Source: Mycolicibacterium pulveris (GTDB taxonomy: Bacteria; Actinomycetota; Actinomycetes; Mycobacteriales; Mycobacteriaceae). From it: a stretch of 64,000 bases of DNA. The notes under the pieces were generated by a model. That model saw nothing but the letters and a program-made list of their open reading frames with translations, was not told the origin of the DNA and did not search any database. Shown here piece after piece: positions 51,701 to 60,104 of this stretch. The translations under genes and the position numbers were made by a program. The stretch lies in NCBI RefSeq assembly GCF_010725725.1, contig NZ_AP022599.1, positions 2,852,001-2,916,000 of the forward strand, written 5' to 3'. The stretch's first letter is position 1. Every line of letters starts with the position of its first letter.

Positions 51701-52633
51701 ATGGCTGGCAATTCACGACGCCGGGGCGCGGTGCGCAAGCCGGGGACCAAGAAGGGCCCGAAGGTCGGCTCGGGTGGGGTGCGCAGGCGCGGCCTGGAAG
51801 GCCGCGGCCCGACCCCGCCCGCACACATGCGACCGAACCATCCCGCCGCCAAGCGCGCCGCCAAGGGTCAGCGGCGCCCTGCCCGCAAGACCGACGACAC
51901 CGAGATCGTGCTGGGTCGCAACCCGGTGCTGGAGTGCCTGCGCGCCGGGGTCCCGGCCACCGCGTTGTACGTGGCGCTCGGCGCGGAGGCCGACGAGCGG
52001 TTGACCGAATCCGTTCGCATTGCGGCAGATTCGGGCATCTCCATCCTCGAGGTGCCCCGTCACGACCTCGACCGCATCGCCGCCAACGGCCTGCATCAGG
52101 GTGTGGCGCTGCAGGTGCCGCCCTACACCTACGCGCACCCCGACGATCTGCTGGCGGCCGCCACCGCCTCGGGCTCGCCGGCGCTGCTGGTGGCGTTGGA
52201 CAACATCTCCGATCCCCGCAACCTCGGTGCGATCGTGCGTTCGGTCGCCGCGTTCGGCGGCCACGGCGTGCTGATCCCGCAGCGACGGTCGGCCTCGGTG
52301 ACCGCGGTGGCGTGGCGCACCAGCGCCGGGGCCGCCGCCCGCCTGCCGGTGGCCAGGGCGACGAATCTGACGCGGACGCTGAAGAGTTGGGCCGACGCCG
52401 GGCTCCAGGTGGTCGGTCTGGACGCGGGGGGAGACACCCCGCTCGACGAGCTCGACGGCTCCGGGCCGATCGTCGTCGTGGTCGGCTCCGAGGGCAAGGG
52501 GTTGTCGCGGCTGGTGCGGGAGAACTGCGACATGGTGGTGTCCATTCCGATGGCGGGGCCGACCGAGTCGCTGAACGCGTCGGTGGCCGCGGGCGTGGTG
52601 CTGGCCGAGATCGCCCGTCAGCGCCGCGGCTGA
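51701..52633 (+). CDS. rlmB: 23S rRNA 2'-O-methyltransferase, SpoU/TrmH family (RlmB type)
   Basis: 310-residue SPOUT methyltransferase. A basic disordered N-terminus (about 70 residues, rich in Arg, Lys and Gly) is followed by the L30e-like substrate-binding domain. The trefoil-knot catalytic domain has the three SpoU motifs: [26 protein letters not shown] and [15 protein letters not shown]. It abuts cysS, as in other mycobacteria (Rv3579c). The exact nucleotide methylated is inferred from the family. Confidence 0.92.
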   Translation: MAGNSRRRGAVRKPGTKKGPKVGSGGVRRRGLEGRGPTPPAHMRPNHPAAKRAAKGQRRPARKTDDTEIVLGRNPVLECLRAGVPATALYVALGAEADERLTESVRIAADSGISILEVPRHDLDRIAANGLHQGVALQVPPYTYAHPDDLLAAATASGSPALLVALDNISDPRNLGAIVRSVAAFGGHGVLIPQRRSASVTAVAWRTSAGAAARLPVARATNLTRTLKSWADAGLQVVGLDAGGDTPLDELDGSGPIVVVVGSEGKGLSRLVRENCDMVVSIPMAGPTESLNASVAAGVVLAEIARQRRG

Positions 52634-52649
52634 GTCTGCTGAGCGGCGA

Positions 52650-53885
52650 TCAGACGCCGAACAGCTTCATGCTCAGCCACAAGGCGAGCACCGCGACCAC
52701 GAGGGTGAGTGGAACCGTGCACAGCCCGACGCGGCTGAACTCCCCGGCGCGCACCGAGATCTCGCGACGGACCACCCCTCGCCACAACAAGTTGGCCAGC
52801 GATCCGATGTAGGTGAGGTTGGGGCCGATGTTCACGCCGATCAACACGGCCAGCACGGCCCCGGGCGACGACACCAGCGGCAGCAGCACGAGCACGGCAG
52901 GCAGGTTGTTGACCACGTTGGACAACACGGCTGCCACCACGGCAAGCCCCAACAGGGCAGCCAGGCCGTGACCGGTGGGCAGCACATCGCGCACCGCGGC
53001 ACCGAGGCCGTTGGTGATCACGGCGGCGACCACCACCCCAAGGCACAGCACAAACACCAGGAACGGAACATCCGCGGCCGCCACCATGCCGCGCACGCTG
53101 CTGGTGCGCCGCACCAGTCCGCGGGCCCCGAGCACGACCACCCCGGCGAGCGCTGCCCACGCCGGGGAGAACCCCAGCATCGACACCACACCGAAGCCAA
53201 GCAGCGTCAGCCCCAACACCACCAGTGGCACCACAGGTATGTGCACGGGTTCGCCGGACGGTCGAGGTGGCGCAGCGGCCGAAAGCTCGCCGGCGAAAAC
53301 CCAACGCAACACCACGAATTCGACGGCGATCGCGGCCATCCAGGGCAAGGCCATGACGGCGGTGAAGTGGAAAAACGAGATTCCGGCCGCGGTGAAGGCC
53401 AAGAGGTTCGTCAGATTCGACACCGGAAGAAGCAGTGAGGCGCTGTTGGCCAGGTGCACCGTGGCGTAGGCGTGTGCCTTGGGTGGAACGGCAAGCATCC
53501 TTGCCGTCGCCAACACCACCGGCGTGAGCAGGACCACGGTCGCGTCCAGGCTCAATACCGCGGTTGTCACGGCTGCTGCGAGGAAAACCCTTGAGTAGAA
53601 CCTACTTTGACTACCGACACTCGTGCGGGCCATGGCCGCCCCGACGGCGCGGAACACCCCTTCGTCGTCGCACAACCGGGCAAGTACCAGGACTGCCGCG
53701 AGAAAGCCGACCACCGGTGACAACCGGTTGACCTCGGCCATGGCGTCGGGCACGGAGATCACCCCGAAACCGATGAGCATGCCCGCGGCCGGCACCGCGA
53801 CGACGGCCTCTGGCCACCGGTGGGGGCGAACGGCGGCGAAGAACACCACGACGGCCAGCGCGACCAGCGCCAGCGTCAGGCCCAC
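52650..53885 (-). CDS. ArsB/NhaD-type permease (Rv3578-like)
   Basis: 411-residue membrane transporter of the ion-transporter superfamily with about eleven helices. Typical segments are LANSASLLLPVSNLTNLLAF and NVVNNLPAVLVLLPLV, the paired re-entrant motifs, and GVNIGPNLTYIGSLANLLWR near the end. It resembles arsenite-efflux and Na+/H+ antiporter proteins and is the homologue of M. tuberculosis ArsB2. GTG 53885 overlaps the end of the metallo-hydrolase gene by ten bases, so the two are coupled. No arsR or arsC is near, so the substrate is open. Confidence 0.86.
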   Translation of the reverse strand: MGLTLALVALAVVVFFAAVRPHRWPEAVVAVPAAGMLIGFGVISVPDAMAEVNRLSPVVGFLAAVLVLARLCDDEGVFRAVGAAMARTSVGSQSRFYSRVFLAAAVTTAVLSLDATVVLLTPVVLATARMLAVPPKAHAYATVHLANSASLLLPVSNLTNLLAFTAAGISFFHFTAVMALPWMAAIAVEFVVLRWVFAGELSAAAPPRPSGEPVHIPVVPLVVLGLTLLGFGVVSMLGFSPAWAALAGVVVLGARGLVRRTSSVRGMVAAADVPFLVFVLCLGVVVAAVITNGLGAAVRDVLPTGHGLAALLGLAVVAAVLSNVVNNLPAVLVLLPLVSSPGAVLAVLIGVNIGPNLTYIGSLANLLWRGVVRREISVRAGEFSRVGLCTVPLTLVVAVLALWLSMKLFGV

Positions 53886-54796
53886 GGATCGGTGCGCTGC
53901 CAGAGCGTGGGCAGATGCAACGCCACGCCGTCTTCGACGGCCAGCCGGGACAGCACCCGCATCGAGACGTCCAGATCGTCGGTCGCGTACGGCAGGGCCC
54001 GCAGCGGCTTGTGCAGCGGGCGGAAGAAGTCGTCCCAGTGGATGAGCAGCACGCGTCGGGCGCCGACCGCACGCACGGTCTCGGTCCAGTACTCGACGAG
54101 GTAGCTCTCCGGCTGCAGGCCCAGTTGTCCGACGCCCAGGCACGCCACCTCGGCCCGCTGTCCCGCCAGCGCTCCCCGTACGTAGCCGGCGCTGCCCTGG
54201 ATCAGCAGGCGTCGTCCCGAGGCACGGTGGTGCAGCAGCGTCGACCACGCTTCGCCGCACCGGTACGCCGACACCCTCGCCGGCGGCACGACCGGTTCGG
54301 AGATGACGCCGGGGAACCGGTCGGGCGGGCTGTGTCGGCTCTCGATCAGGGTGACGTCGTAGCCGCCGGCGGTCACCGTCTGACCGGAATTCACCACCAT
54401 CAGGCGGTCCTCCGGTAGGCCGCCACCGCGGCCGACGTGGGCCGCCGACGTGCCGCCGACCAGCCTGGCGCCGGTGCGCTCGGCCACCACCGCGCTGTCC
54501 ATGGCGTGGTCGTAGTGGGTGTGCACGGGCAGGACGGCGTCGAGCCGGTCGACACCCAGGCGCGCCAGGTACCCGGCGATGCGCGACGTCGACGGCGACA
54601 ACGTACGCAGGCCCAACTCGACCAGCCCGGGCCGGGAGAAGAAGCCGTCGGTCATCACCGCGGACCGGCCGTCGTCGACGAGCAGGGTGGCGACTCCCGC
54701 CCAGGTGACGGTCAACGCGGAGTCGGCGCACGCGACCGGCGCGTCGAAGTAGGACTGGTAGTCCGCCAATTTCGGGCGTCCGGGCTTCAACCGCAC
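53876..54796 (-). CDS. Metallo-beta-lactamase-fold hydrolase (Rv3577-like)
   Basis: 306-residue MBL-fold protein, UlaG/RomA-like. The metal motif HTHYDHAMD (HxHxDH) is around residue 92. ESRHSPPDRFPG and LLIHWDDFFRPLH provide further metal ligands. No signal peptide. GTG 54796. It is divergent from the whiB gene, with a Zur-like box in the 83-base gap, and is followed by the permease gene in the same operon. The substrate is unknown. Confidence 0.86.
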   Translation of the reverse strand: MRLKPGRPKLADYQSYFDAPVACADSALTVTWAGVATLLVDDGRSAVMTDGFFSRPGLVELGLRTLSPSTSRIAGYLARLGVDRLDAVLPVHTHYDHAMDSAVVAERTGARLVGGTSAAHVGRGGGLPEDRLMVVNSGQTVTAGGYDVTLIESRHSPPDRFPGVISEPVVPPARVSAYRCGEAWSTLLHHRASGRRLLIQGSAGYVRGALAGQRAEVACLGVGQLGLQPESYLVEYWTETVRAVGARRVLLIHWDDFFRPLHKPLRALPYATDDLDVSMRVLSRLAVEDGVALHLPTLWQRTDPWA

Positions 54797-54840
54797 GAGT
54801 GCACTCTATGCGCCGCCCACGGATCACGCGGCCATGCTTT

Positions 54841-54859
54841 AATGAAAACGATAATCATT
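54841..54859. promoter_or_regulatory. Zur-like box between whiB and the metallo-hydrolase gene
   Basis: AATGAAAACGATAATCATT is an imperfect dyad (AATGA...TCATT) resembling the mycobacterial Zur operator TGAAAA..TTTTCA. Its left half AATGAAAAC is identical to the box before znuA at 60031. It ends 20 bases before the whiB start codon and lies 44 bases from the metallo-hydrolase start. Confidence 0.6.
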
Positions 54860-54879
54860 TGCATCACCGAAGGAGGCGG

Positions 54880-55167
54880 ATGGCCGCGCGCTCTCATGTA
54901 TGCACAGCGCAGGATCTTCAGTGGCAGCTTCGTGCCCGCTGTCGCGGGATGCCCACCGAGATCTTCTTCGTCGGCGACGGCGAGCGGGGTAAGCGCAAGA
55001 CCGCACGCGAGGAATACGCGAAGCGCATCTGCCGGGCATGCCTGGTTCGTCGGGACTGTCTGCGATATGCCGTGGCTGCCGAGGAACCCCACGGTGTCTG
55101 GGGTGCGACGACCCCCACGGAGCGGGACCGGTTCACACGAACGGTCGAAGCTCGACACCCTCTTTGA
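54880..55167 (+). CDS. WhiB-family iron-sulfur transcription factor
   Basis: 95-residue WhiB-like protein. The cluster Cys are C21 (RARCRG), C51, C54 and C60 ([11 protein letters not shown]), with spacing C-x29-C-x2-C-x5-C. The WhiB turn reads [10 protein letters not shown], with GVWGA instead of the usual GVWGG. A basic stretch [15 protein letters not shown] lies between the Cys. AGGAGG precedes ATG 54880, and a Zur-like box lies 20 bases upstream. The class is closest to WhiB3-like proteins by eye. Its last 35 bases overlap pxpA on the other strand. Confidence 0.9.
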   Translation: MAARSHVCTAQDLQWQLRARCRGMPTEIFFVGDGERGKRKTAREEYAKRICRACLVRRDCLRYAVAAEEPHGVWGATTPTERDRFTRTVEARHPL

Positions 55168-55906
55168 GCAACCGGGTCCGGACCGCGTTCGCGATGTGCA
55201 CCGCGCCCGGCGAATCGCCGTGGATACACACCGATTCCACCGTGACCGGGATCCTCGACCCGTCGACGGCGTGCACCCGGCCCGTCGCCACCATCGTCAC
55301 CACCCGCTCGGCGATCTCGTCCACGTCGTGCAGCACCGCGTTGCGTTCCCGCCGCGAGACGAGTTGTCCGTCAGGGCGATACGCGCGGTCGGCGAACGCC
55401 TCGGACACCGTTCGCAGTCCCAGCTGCTGCGCCTCGGCGAAGAACGCCGAACCGGCCAGCCCGAGCACCGGCAGCTCACGGTCCACGGTGTAGACGGCCT
55501 GCGCGACCGCCCGCGCCTGGGCCCGGTTGGTGACGATCGCGTTGTACAGGGCGCCGTGCGGCTTGACGTAGCGGACCGTCGATCCCGCGGCCTGTGCCAG
55601 CGCCTGCAGGGCGCCGATCTGGTAGATGATGTCGGCGGTCAGCTCATCGGGTGGCACGTCGATGAAGCGGCGACCGAACCCCGCGAGGTCCTGGTAGCCG
55701 ACTTGCGCGCCGATGGCCACGCCGCGCTCCACGGCCGCCCGGCAGGTGCGCGCCAGCGTCGCCGCGTCCCCGGCATGAAAGCCGCACGCGACGTTGGCGC
55801 TGGTGACCGTGTCGAGCATGGCGGTGTCGTCACCGAACTGCCACGGGCCGAAACTCTCGCCCAGGTCGGCGTTCAGATCGATGTGCGAAGCACCGGCGTC
55901 AGCCAT
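55133..55906 (-). CDS. pxpA: 5-oxoprolinase subunit A (LamB/YcsF family)
   Basis: 257-residue protein with the family start [14 protein letters not shown], the metal-binding-type motif [19 protein letters not shown] and [14 protein letters not shown] near the end. PxpA works with PxpB and PxpC to open 5-oxoproline to glutamate with ATP. PxpB and PxpC are not adjacent here. ATG 55906 overlaps the bluB stop by eight bases, and the 3' end overlaps whiB. Confidence 0.92.
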   Translation of the reverse strand: MADAGASHIDLNADLGESFGPWQFGDDTAMLDTVTSANVACGFHAGDAATLARTCRAAVERGVAIGAQVGYQDLAGFGRRFIDVPPDELTADIIYQIGALQALAQAAGSTVRYVKPHGALYNAIVTNRAQARAVAQAVYTVDRELPVLGLAGSAFFAEAQQLGLRTVSEAFADRAYRPDGQLVSRRERNAVLHDVDEIAERVVTMVATGRVHAVDGSRIPVTVESVCIHGDSPGAVHIANAVRTRLLKEGVELRPFV

Positions 55907-56570
55907 GCCCCCAGCCTAGTGCGACTGGTCGCCACCGGTTCTCGGAGACGAACTCGGCCAGCGGCCGAGCATGCGCCCAGTCATCGAGTTCGAGCGCGGG
56001 CCGGTCCGGAAACTCCGGGACCGGGCCCAGGCACAGGATCGCCACCGGTTCGGCGCCTTCCGGGATGCCGAGCAGTTCGGCCAGCGACGCGGGCTCGAAG
56101 ATCGACACCCAGCCCATGCCGAGCCCTTCGGCGCGCGCCGCCAGCCACATGTTCTGGATCGCGCACGACACCGAAGCCAGGTCCATCTGCGGCAGCGTGC
56201 GCCTGCCGAACACGTGCGCCTCGCGGCCGTCGCCGAGGGCCACCACGAAAAGCTCGGCGCATTCCAGGATTCCCTCGACCTTGAGGGCCAGGAATTCCTC
56301 GCCGCGCGGCCCCAACGCACGCGCGGTGCGCAACCTCTCCTCGTCGACCAGGCTGTGAATCTGCTTGCGCAGCCGCGGATCGGTGATGCGGATGAACCGC
56401 CACGGCTGCATGAGGCCGACGCTGGGCGCGGCGTGCGCGGCCCGCAGCAGCCGGGCCAGCACGTCCTCGCCGACGGTGCTGTTGGGCACGAAGCGGCGCA
56501 TGTCGCGGCGCTCGGCGATGGCGCGGTAGACAGCGCGCCGCTCGGCGGAACTGAACGCGTGTCTGCTCAC
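55899..56570 (-). CDS. bluB: 5,6-dimethylbenzimidazole synthase
   Basis: 223-residue nitroreductase-fold flavoenzyme that makes the lower ligand of vitamin B12 from FMNH2 and O2. Signatures are [24 protein letters not shown], and [33 protein letters not shown], which is typical of BluB rather than general nitroreductases. ATG 56570, divergent from the rhodanese gene with 29 bases between starts. It complements the cobalt uptake operon at 30.5-32 kb. Confidence 0.9.
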   Translation of the reverse strand: MSRHAFSSAERRAVYRAIAERRDMRRFVPNSTVGEDVLARLLRAAHAAPSVGLMQPWRFIRITDPRLRKQIHSLVDEERLRTARALGPRGEEFLALKVEGILECAELFVVALGDGREAHVFGRRTLPQMDLASVSCAIQNMWLAARAEGLGMGWVSIFEPASLAELLGIPEGAEPVAILCLGPVPEFPDRPALELDDWAHARPLAEFVSENRWRPVALGWGHG

Positions 56571-56599
56571 CGGCCCAGCTTAAGTGGCACGATCGTCGG

Positions 56600-57421
56600 G
56601 TGACCCGTGACCATGTGCTGATCAGCGCGCGCACGCTCGCCCGCCGCCTCGACGCGGGTGAGCGGCCGACGATCCTCGACGTCCGTTGGCAGCTGGGCGA
56701 ACCCGACGGGCGCGGCGCATACGAGCGCGGCCACATTCCCGGCGCCGTCTACGTGTCGCTGGAAGACGAACTGTCCGATCACGCGGTGACCGGGCAGGGC
56801 CGACATCCGCTGCCTTCGGGCCGTTCCGTGGAGGCCGCGGCGCGACGCTGGGGCGTGCGGGCGGCGACGCCGGTGGTGGTGTACGACGACTGGAACCGGG
56901 CGGGCTCGGCGCGGGCGTGGTGGGTGCTGACCGCGGCGGGCATCGCCGACGTGCGCATTCTCGACGGCGGTCTCGCGGCGTGGACGGCGGCAGGCGGGGC
57001 GCTGGAAACCGGCGTCGTCGCACCCGAACCGGGCGACGTCGCCGTCGCACATGACGACCTGTACTCCGGTGCCCGCCGCACGCTGACCGCCGAGCAGGCA
57101 GCGCGCGTGCCGCTGCTGGACGCGCGGGCACCCGAACGGTTCCGCGGCGACGTCGAACCGATCGACCCTGTCGCAGGGCATATTCCGGGGGCACGAAACC
57201 TGCCCAGCACCAGCCTGCTGGCCGACGACGGCACGTTTCTGCCCGACGCGCAACTCGTGCGGCTGGCTGGTGACGACGTCGCCGGCGCGTACTGCGGATC
57301 CGGCATCACCGCGTCGGTGGTCGTCGCCGCGCTTGCCGCGGCAGGCCGCGACATCGCGCTGTATCCAGGCTCGTGGTCGCAATGGTGTTGTGACCCGGCA
57401 CGTCCCGTCGAACGCGGCTAG
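56600..57421 (+). CDS. Thiosulfate/3-mercaptopyruvate sulfurtransferase, two rhodanese domains
   Basis: 273-residue sulfurtransferase. The inactive N-terminal rhodanese domain (ILDVRWQLGEPDGRGAYERGHIPGAVYV, with DDWN at the loop position) is followed by the active C-terminal domain with the catalytic Cys about C232 in AYCGSGITAS. The six-residue loop CGSGIT favours 3-mercaptopyruvate as substrate; this is inference. GTG 56600. The end overlaps znuB on the opposite strand by four bases. Confidence 0.92.
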   Translation: MTRDHVLISARTLARRLDAGERPTILDVRWQLGEPDGRGAYERGHIPGAVYVSLEDELSDHAVTGQGRHPLPSGRSVEAAARRWGVRAATPVVVYDDWNRAGSARAWWVLTAAGIADVRILDGGLAAWTAAGGALETGVVAPEPGDVAVAHDDLYSGARRTLTAEQAARVPLLDARAPERFRGDVEPIDPVAGHIPGARNLPSTSLLADDGTFLPDAQLVRLAGDDVAGAYCGSGITASVVVAALAAAGRDIALYPGSWSQWCCDPARPVERG

Positions 57422-58287
57422 CCGGCCGACGACGGACGGGTCCGGCGGCGGCCCGCCACCCAGCACACCAGGAAGATGGCGAACGAGATCGTGGTGACGA
57501 ACACCGACACCGGCACACCTGGGGCGAGGGACAGCAGAATGCCGCCCACCGCGGAGATCTCGGCGAAGACCACCGACGCCGCGATGGTCGCGCCGGGGGA
57601 GACGAACACCCGCGCGGCGGCGGCCGCCGGGGTGATCAACAACGACATCACCAGCAGGGCGCCGACGATCTGTACACCTTGCGCGGCCGTCACTCCGACC
57701 AGCGCGGCGAATACAATCCCCAACGCGCGCACCGGAACTCCGCGCCCAGCGGCTACTTCGGGATCGACGGTGGCGAACAGCAGCGGCCGGTAGGACACCA
57801 CGAGCACCGCGACTACGGCCACCGAAACCGCGGCCAGCAGCGTCAGTCCCGAGTACCCGACGCCGACGATCTGGCCGGTCAGCAGCGCGAAGCTGGTGCC
57901 GGTGCGGCCCGGATACAGGTGGATGAACAGCACCGCCAGGCCGAGTCCGAACGCCAGCACCACCCCGATCGCCGAATCCCGTTCGCGGGCACGCTGACCC
58001 AAGAAGCCGAACAGCACGGCGGCCAGCGCGCACCCGACCAGCGCCCCCACTCCGACGTTGAATCCCGCCAGCAGCGCGAAAGCCGCTCCGGTGAGCGACA
58101 ACTCGCTGGAGCCGTGCACCGCGAACGACATCTGCCGCATCACGATGAACGGTCCGATCAGCCCCGACACCAGTGCCAGCAACGCGGCGGCGAGCAGCGC
58201 CTGCTGAACGAAGTCGCGGTGCAGCAGGTCCGCGGTCACCTCGAAGGACAGCAGGTTGTTGAGCAGATCGCGGAGCCGGTCAGTCAT
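57418..58287 (-). CDS. znuB: Zinc ABC transporter permease
   Basis: 289-residue ABC-3 family permease with about eight helices. The family motifs GPFIVMRQMSFAVHGSSELSLTGAAFA and GVQIVGALLVMSLLITPAAAA (the coupling-helix region) are clear. ATG 58287 overlaps the end of znuC by eight bases. It is the last gene of znuA-znuC-znuB. The metal is assigned as Zn2+ from the Zur-like box and the His-rich partners; Mn2+ remains possible. Confidence 0.9.
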   Translation of the reverse strand: MTDRLRDLLNNLLSFEVTADLLHRDFVQQALLAAALLALVSGLIGPFIVMRQMSFAVHGSSELSLTGAAFALLAGFNVGVGALVGCALAAVLFGFLGQRARERDSAIGVVLAFGLGLAVLFIHLYPGRTGTSFALLTGQIVGVGYSGLTLLAAVSVAVVAVLVVSYRPLLFATVDPEVAAGRGVPVRALGIVFAALVGVTAAQGVQIVGALLVMSLLITPAAAAARVFVSPGATIAASVVFAEISAVGGILLSLAPGVPVSVFVTTISFAIFLVCWVAGRRRTRPSSAG

Positions 58288-59092
58288 GGACGTGTCCGCT
58301 CGCATGGCCGGAGTGGTCGATGTGCTCGCCGAGCACGACGTAGCGGTTACGCACCTTCACCACGTCGATGTCGGCCCGGTACAACTCCGACAGCGTGGCC
58401 GAGGTCATCACCTCTTCCACGGTGCCGATGCGAAATCTGCCGCCGACCAGGTAGAGCACCCTGTCCACATACGGCACAACGGGATTGACTTCGTGGGTGA
58501 CGAAAAGTACGGCGGTGTCGGCTTCACGTCGCCTGGTGTCGATCAGCCTCGACACCAACCGGGCGTTGGCCGGGTCCAGGTTGAGCAACGGCTCGTCGCA
58601 CAGCAGCAGTTCCGGATCGGTCGTCAGCGCCTGGGCGATCCGCAGCCGCTGTAGCTCGCCGCCGGACATCACCCCGACCGGCGCCCGGGCCAGCGCCTGC
58701 CCGTTGACCTGTCCGAGGGCTTTTTCGACGGCCGCGCGTTTGGCGGCGCGGTGCCGCAGTGTCGTGATCCCCCAGCGGTGCCCGTCGTATCCGAGCCCGA
58801 CCAGATCGTAGCCTCGTAACGTGAGCCCCTGGTCGACCGATCGGTGTTGGGGCACGTAACCGATTCGGGCGCTGCCCTTTTCGACCGCGCTTCCGCAGAC
58901 CTTCACCGATCCGGCGGTCAGCGGCAGCTGCCCCAGCAACACCTTGAGCAGCGATGTCTTCCCGGTGCCGTTGGGTCCGAGGACGGCGAGGAATTCACCG
59001 GCGCGCACGGTGAGATCGAGCTGATCCCACAGCACGCGGTCGCCGAACGCCAGGCGTGCGCCGGTGAGTTCGGCGACGACGTCCACGGCCAC
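58280..59092 (-). CDS. znuC: Zinc ABC transporter ATP-binding protein
   Basis: 270-residue ABC ATPase. Walker A is GPNGTGKTSLL, the Q-loop is YVPQHRSVD, the signature is MSGGELQRLRIAQAL, Walker B is LLLCDEPLLNLDPA, and the H-loop is FVTHEVN. The C-terminus is His-rich (GEHIDHSGHASGHVHD), an unusual addition that may sense or buffer zinc. GTG 59092, three bases after the znuA stop. Confidence 0.93.
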   Translation of the reverse strand: MAVDVVAELTGARLAFGDRVLWDQLDLTVRAGEFLAVLGPNGTGKTSLLKVLLGQLPLTAGSVKVCGSAVEKGSARIGYVPQHRSVDQGLTLRGYDLVGLGYDGHRWGITTLRHRAAKRAAVEKALGQVNGQALARAPVGVMSGGELQRLRIAQALTTDPELLLCDEPLLNLDPANARLVSRLIDTRRREADTAVLFVTHEVNPVVPYVDRVLYLVGGRFRIGTVEEVMTSATLSELYRADIDVVKVRNRYVVLGEHIDHSGHASGHVHD

Positions 59093-59095
59093 GGG

Positions 59096-60004
59096 CTATC
59101 GGCCCGCCTTTGCGGCGGTATCCAGTTGGGCGGCGAGCTGTTCGGCGGTCTGACGCTGCCAGCTCAGGTAGTCGGTGCCCTCGGGGAGGGTTTCGGTGAC
59201 CGTGACGACAGGAACCCCGGCGCGGGTCGCCGCCTCGCGCAGCTGCCTGGTCACCCCGGTCTCGGTCTGCGGATTGAACAGCACCGCCGAGACTTCGCGG
59301 TCCTCGATCAGGTCGAGCATCATCGCCAGGTCGGCCGGTGACGGGTCGGCGTCCTCCTCGACCGCGTTGGTGAACCCCCCGGGGGTGTTGTCGGTGATGC
59401 CCGCGTTGGCGAGCAGGTAATGCGCGACGGGCTCGGTGGCCACCACTGCCGCTCCCGGGTGGGCCTGGGCGATGGCTCGCTCGATCGCAAGGACTTCGTC
59501 GGCGCCGGCGCCGAACGTGGCGGCGTTGGCGCGGTAGGCATCGGCGTGGTCGGGGTCGGCCTCGGCCAACCGGTCGGCGATCTCCGCGGCGACGGCCTTG
59601 GCGGTGGCGGGATCGTAGAAGACGTGTTCGTTCGCCGAGCCCTGCGGATCGGGGCGCAGCGAGTACGCGTCGACGGCCGCCACGTCGGGATGGTTGGCCA
59701 GCACGTCCTGCACCCACTGGTCGTAGTGGCCGCCGTTGTAGACCACCAGCGATGCATCGGTGATCGCGGCGGCGTCGGCGGGGGTGGCCTGAAACGAGTG
59801 CGGGTCGGCGACGGTGCCGTTGACGATGGAGGTGACCGACGCGTGGTCGCCGACGACGGCGTCGGCGACGCTGCCCCACACGTCGGTGGAGGCCACGACG
59901 GTCACGGCGCCGTCGTGCTCATGGGGAGATGCGCTTTGCTGGCTGCATCCGACCAGCCCGGCCGTCGCCGCCACCGCCACGACGGCGGCCCAACCTGCAC
60001 GCAT
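59096..60004 (-). CDS. znuA: Zinc ABC transporter substrate-binding lipoprotein
   Basis: 302-residue cluster 9 (TroA/ZnuA) solute-binding lipoprotein. The lipobox GLVGC lies near residue 20, followed by a short His stretch (SPHEHD). The metal-ligand His residues are in NGTVADPHSFQATP, EHVFYDPATAK and ATEPVAHYLL, and FNPQTETGVTRQ is at the end of the second lobe. ATG 60004; GTG 60010 is also in frame. A Zur-like box lies 27 bases upstream. It is first of the znuACB operon. Confidence 0.92.
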   Translation of the reverse strand: MRAGWAAVVAVAATAGLVGCSQQSASPHEHDGAVTVVASTDVWGSVADAVVGDHASVTSIVNGTVADPHSFQATPADAAAITDASLVVYNGGHYDQWVQDVLANHPDVAAVDAYSLRPDPQGSANEHVFYDPATAKAVAAEIADRLAEADPDHADAYRANAATFGAGADEVLAIERAIAQAHPGAAVVATEPVAHYLLANAGITDNTPGGFTNAVEEDADPSPADLAMMLDLIEDREVSAVLFNPQTETGVTRQLREAATRAGVPVVTVTETLPEGTDYLSWQRQTAEQLAAQLDTAAKAGR

Positions 60005-60030
60005 GCGCACTCCCCTTGCAGCTAGATAAC

Positions 60031-60049
60031 AATGAAAACCGTTTCCAAA
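60031..60049. promoter_or_regulatory. Zur-like box upstream of znuA
   Basis: AATGAAAACCGTTTCCAAA contains the dyad TGAAAAC-C-GTTTCCA, matching the mycobacterial Zur operator type. It lies 27 bases before the znuA start and 56 bases before the divergent LacI-type regulator gene. Its left half is identical to the box at 54841. Confidence 0.7.
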
Positions 60050-60104
60050 AACTCTAATGCACGGTAGCCCGGTACGCGCAAGTCGATGGGCTAACGTCCA
60101 GAAG

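Noticed and set aside
54838..54862. Possible IdeR (iron) box before whiB
   Set aside because: The IdeR consensus TTAGGTTAGGCTAACCTAA is not matched. The TGAAAA core fits Zur better.
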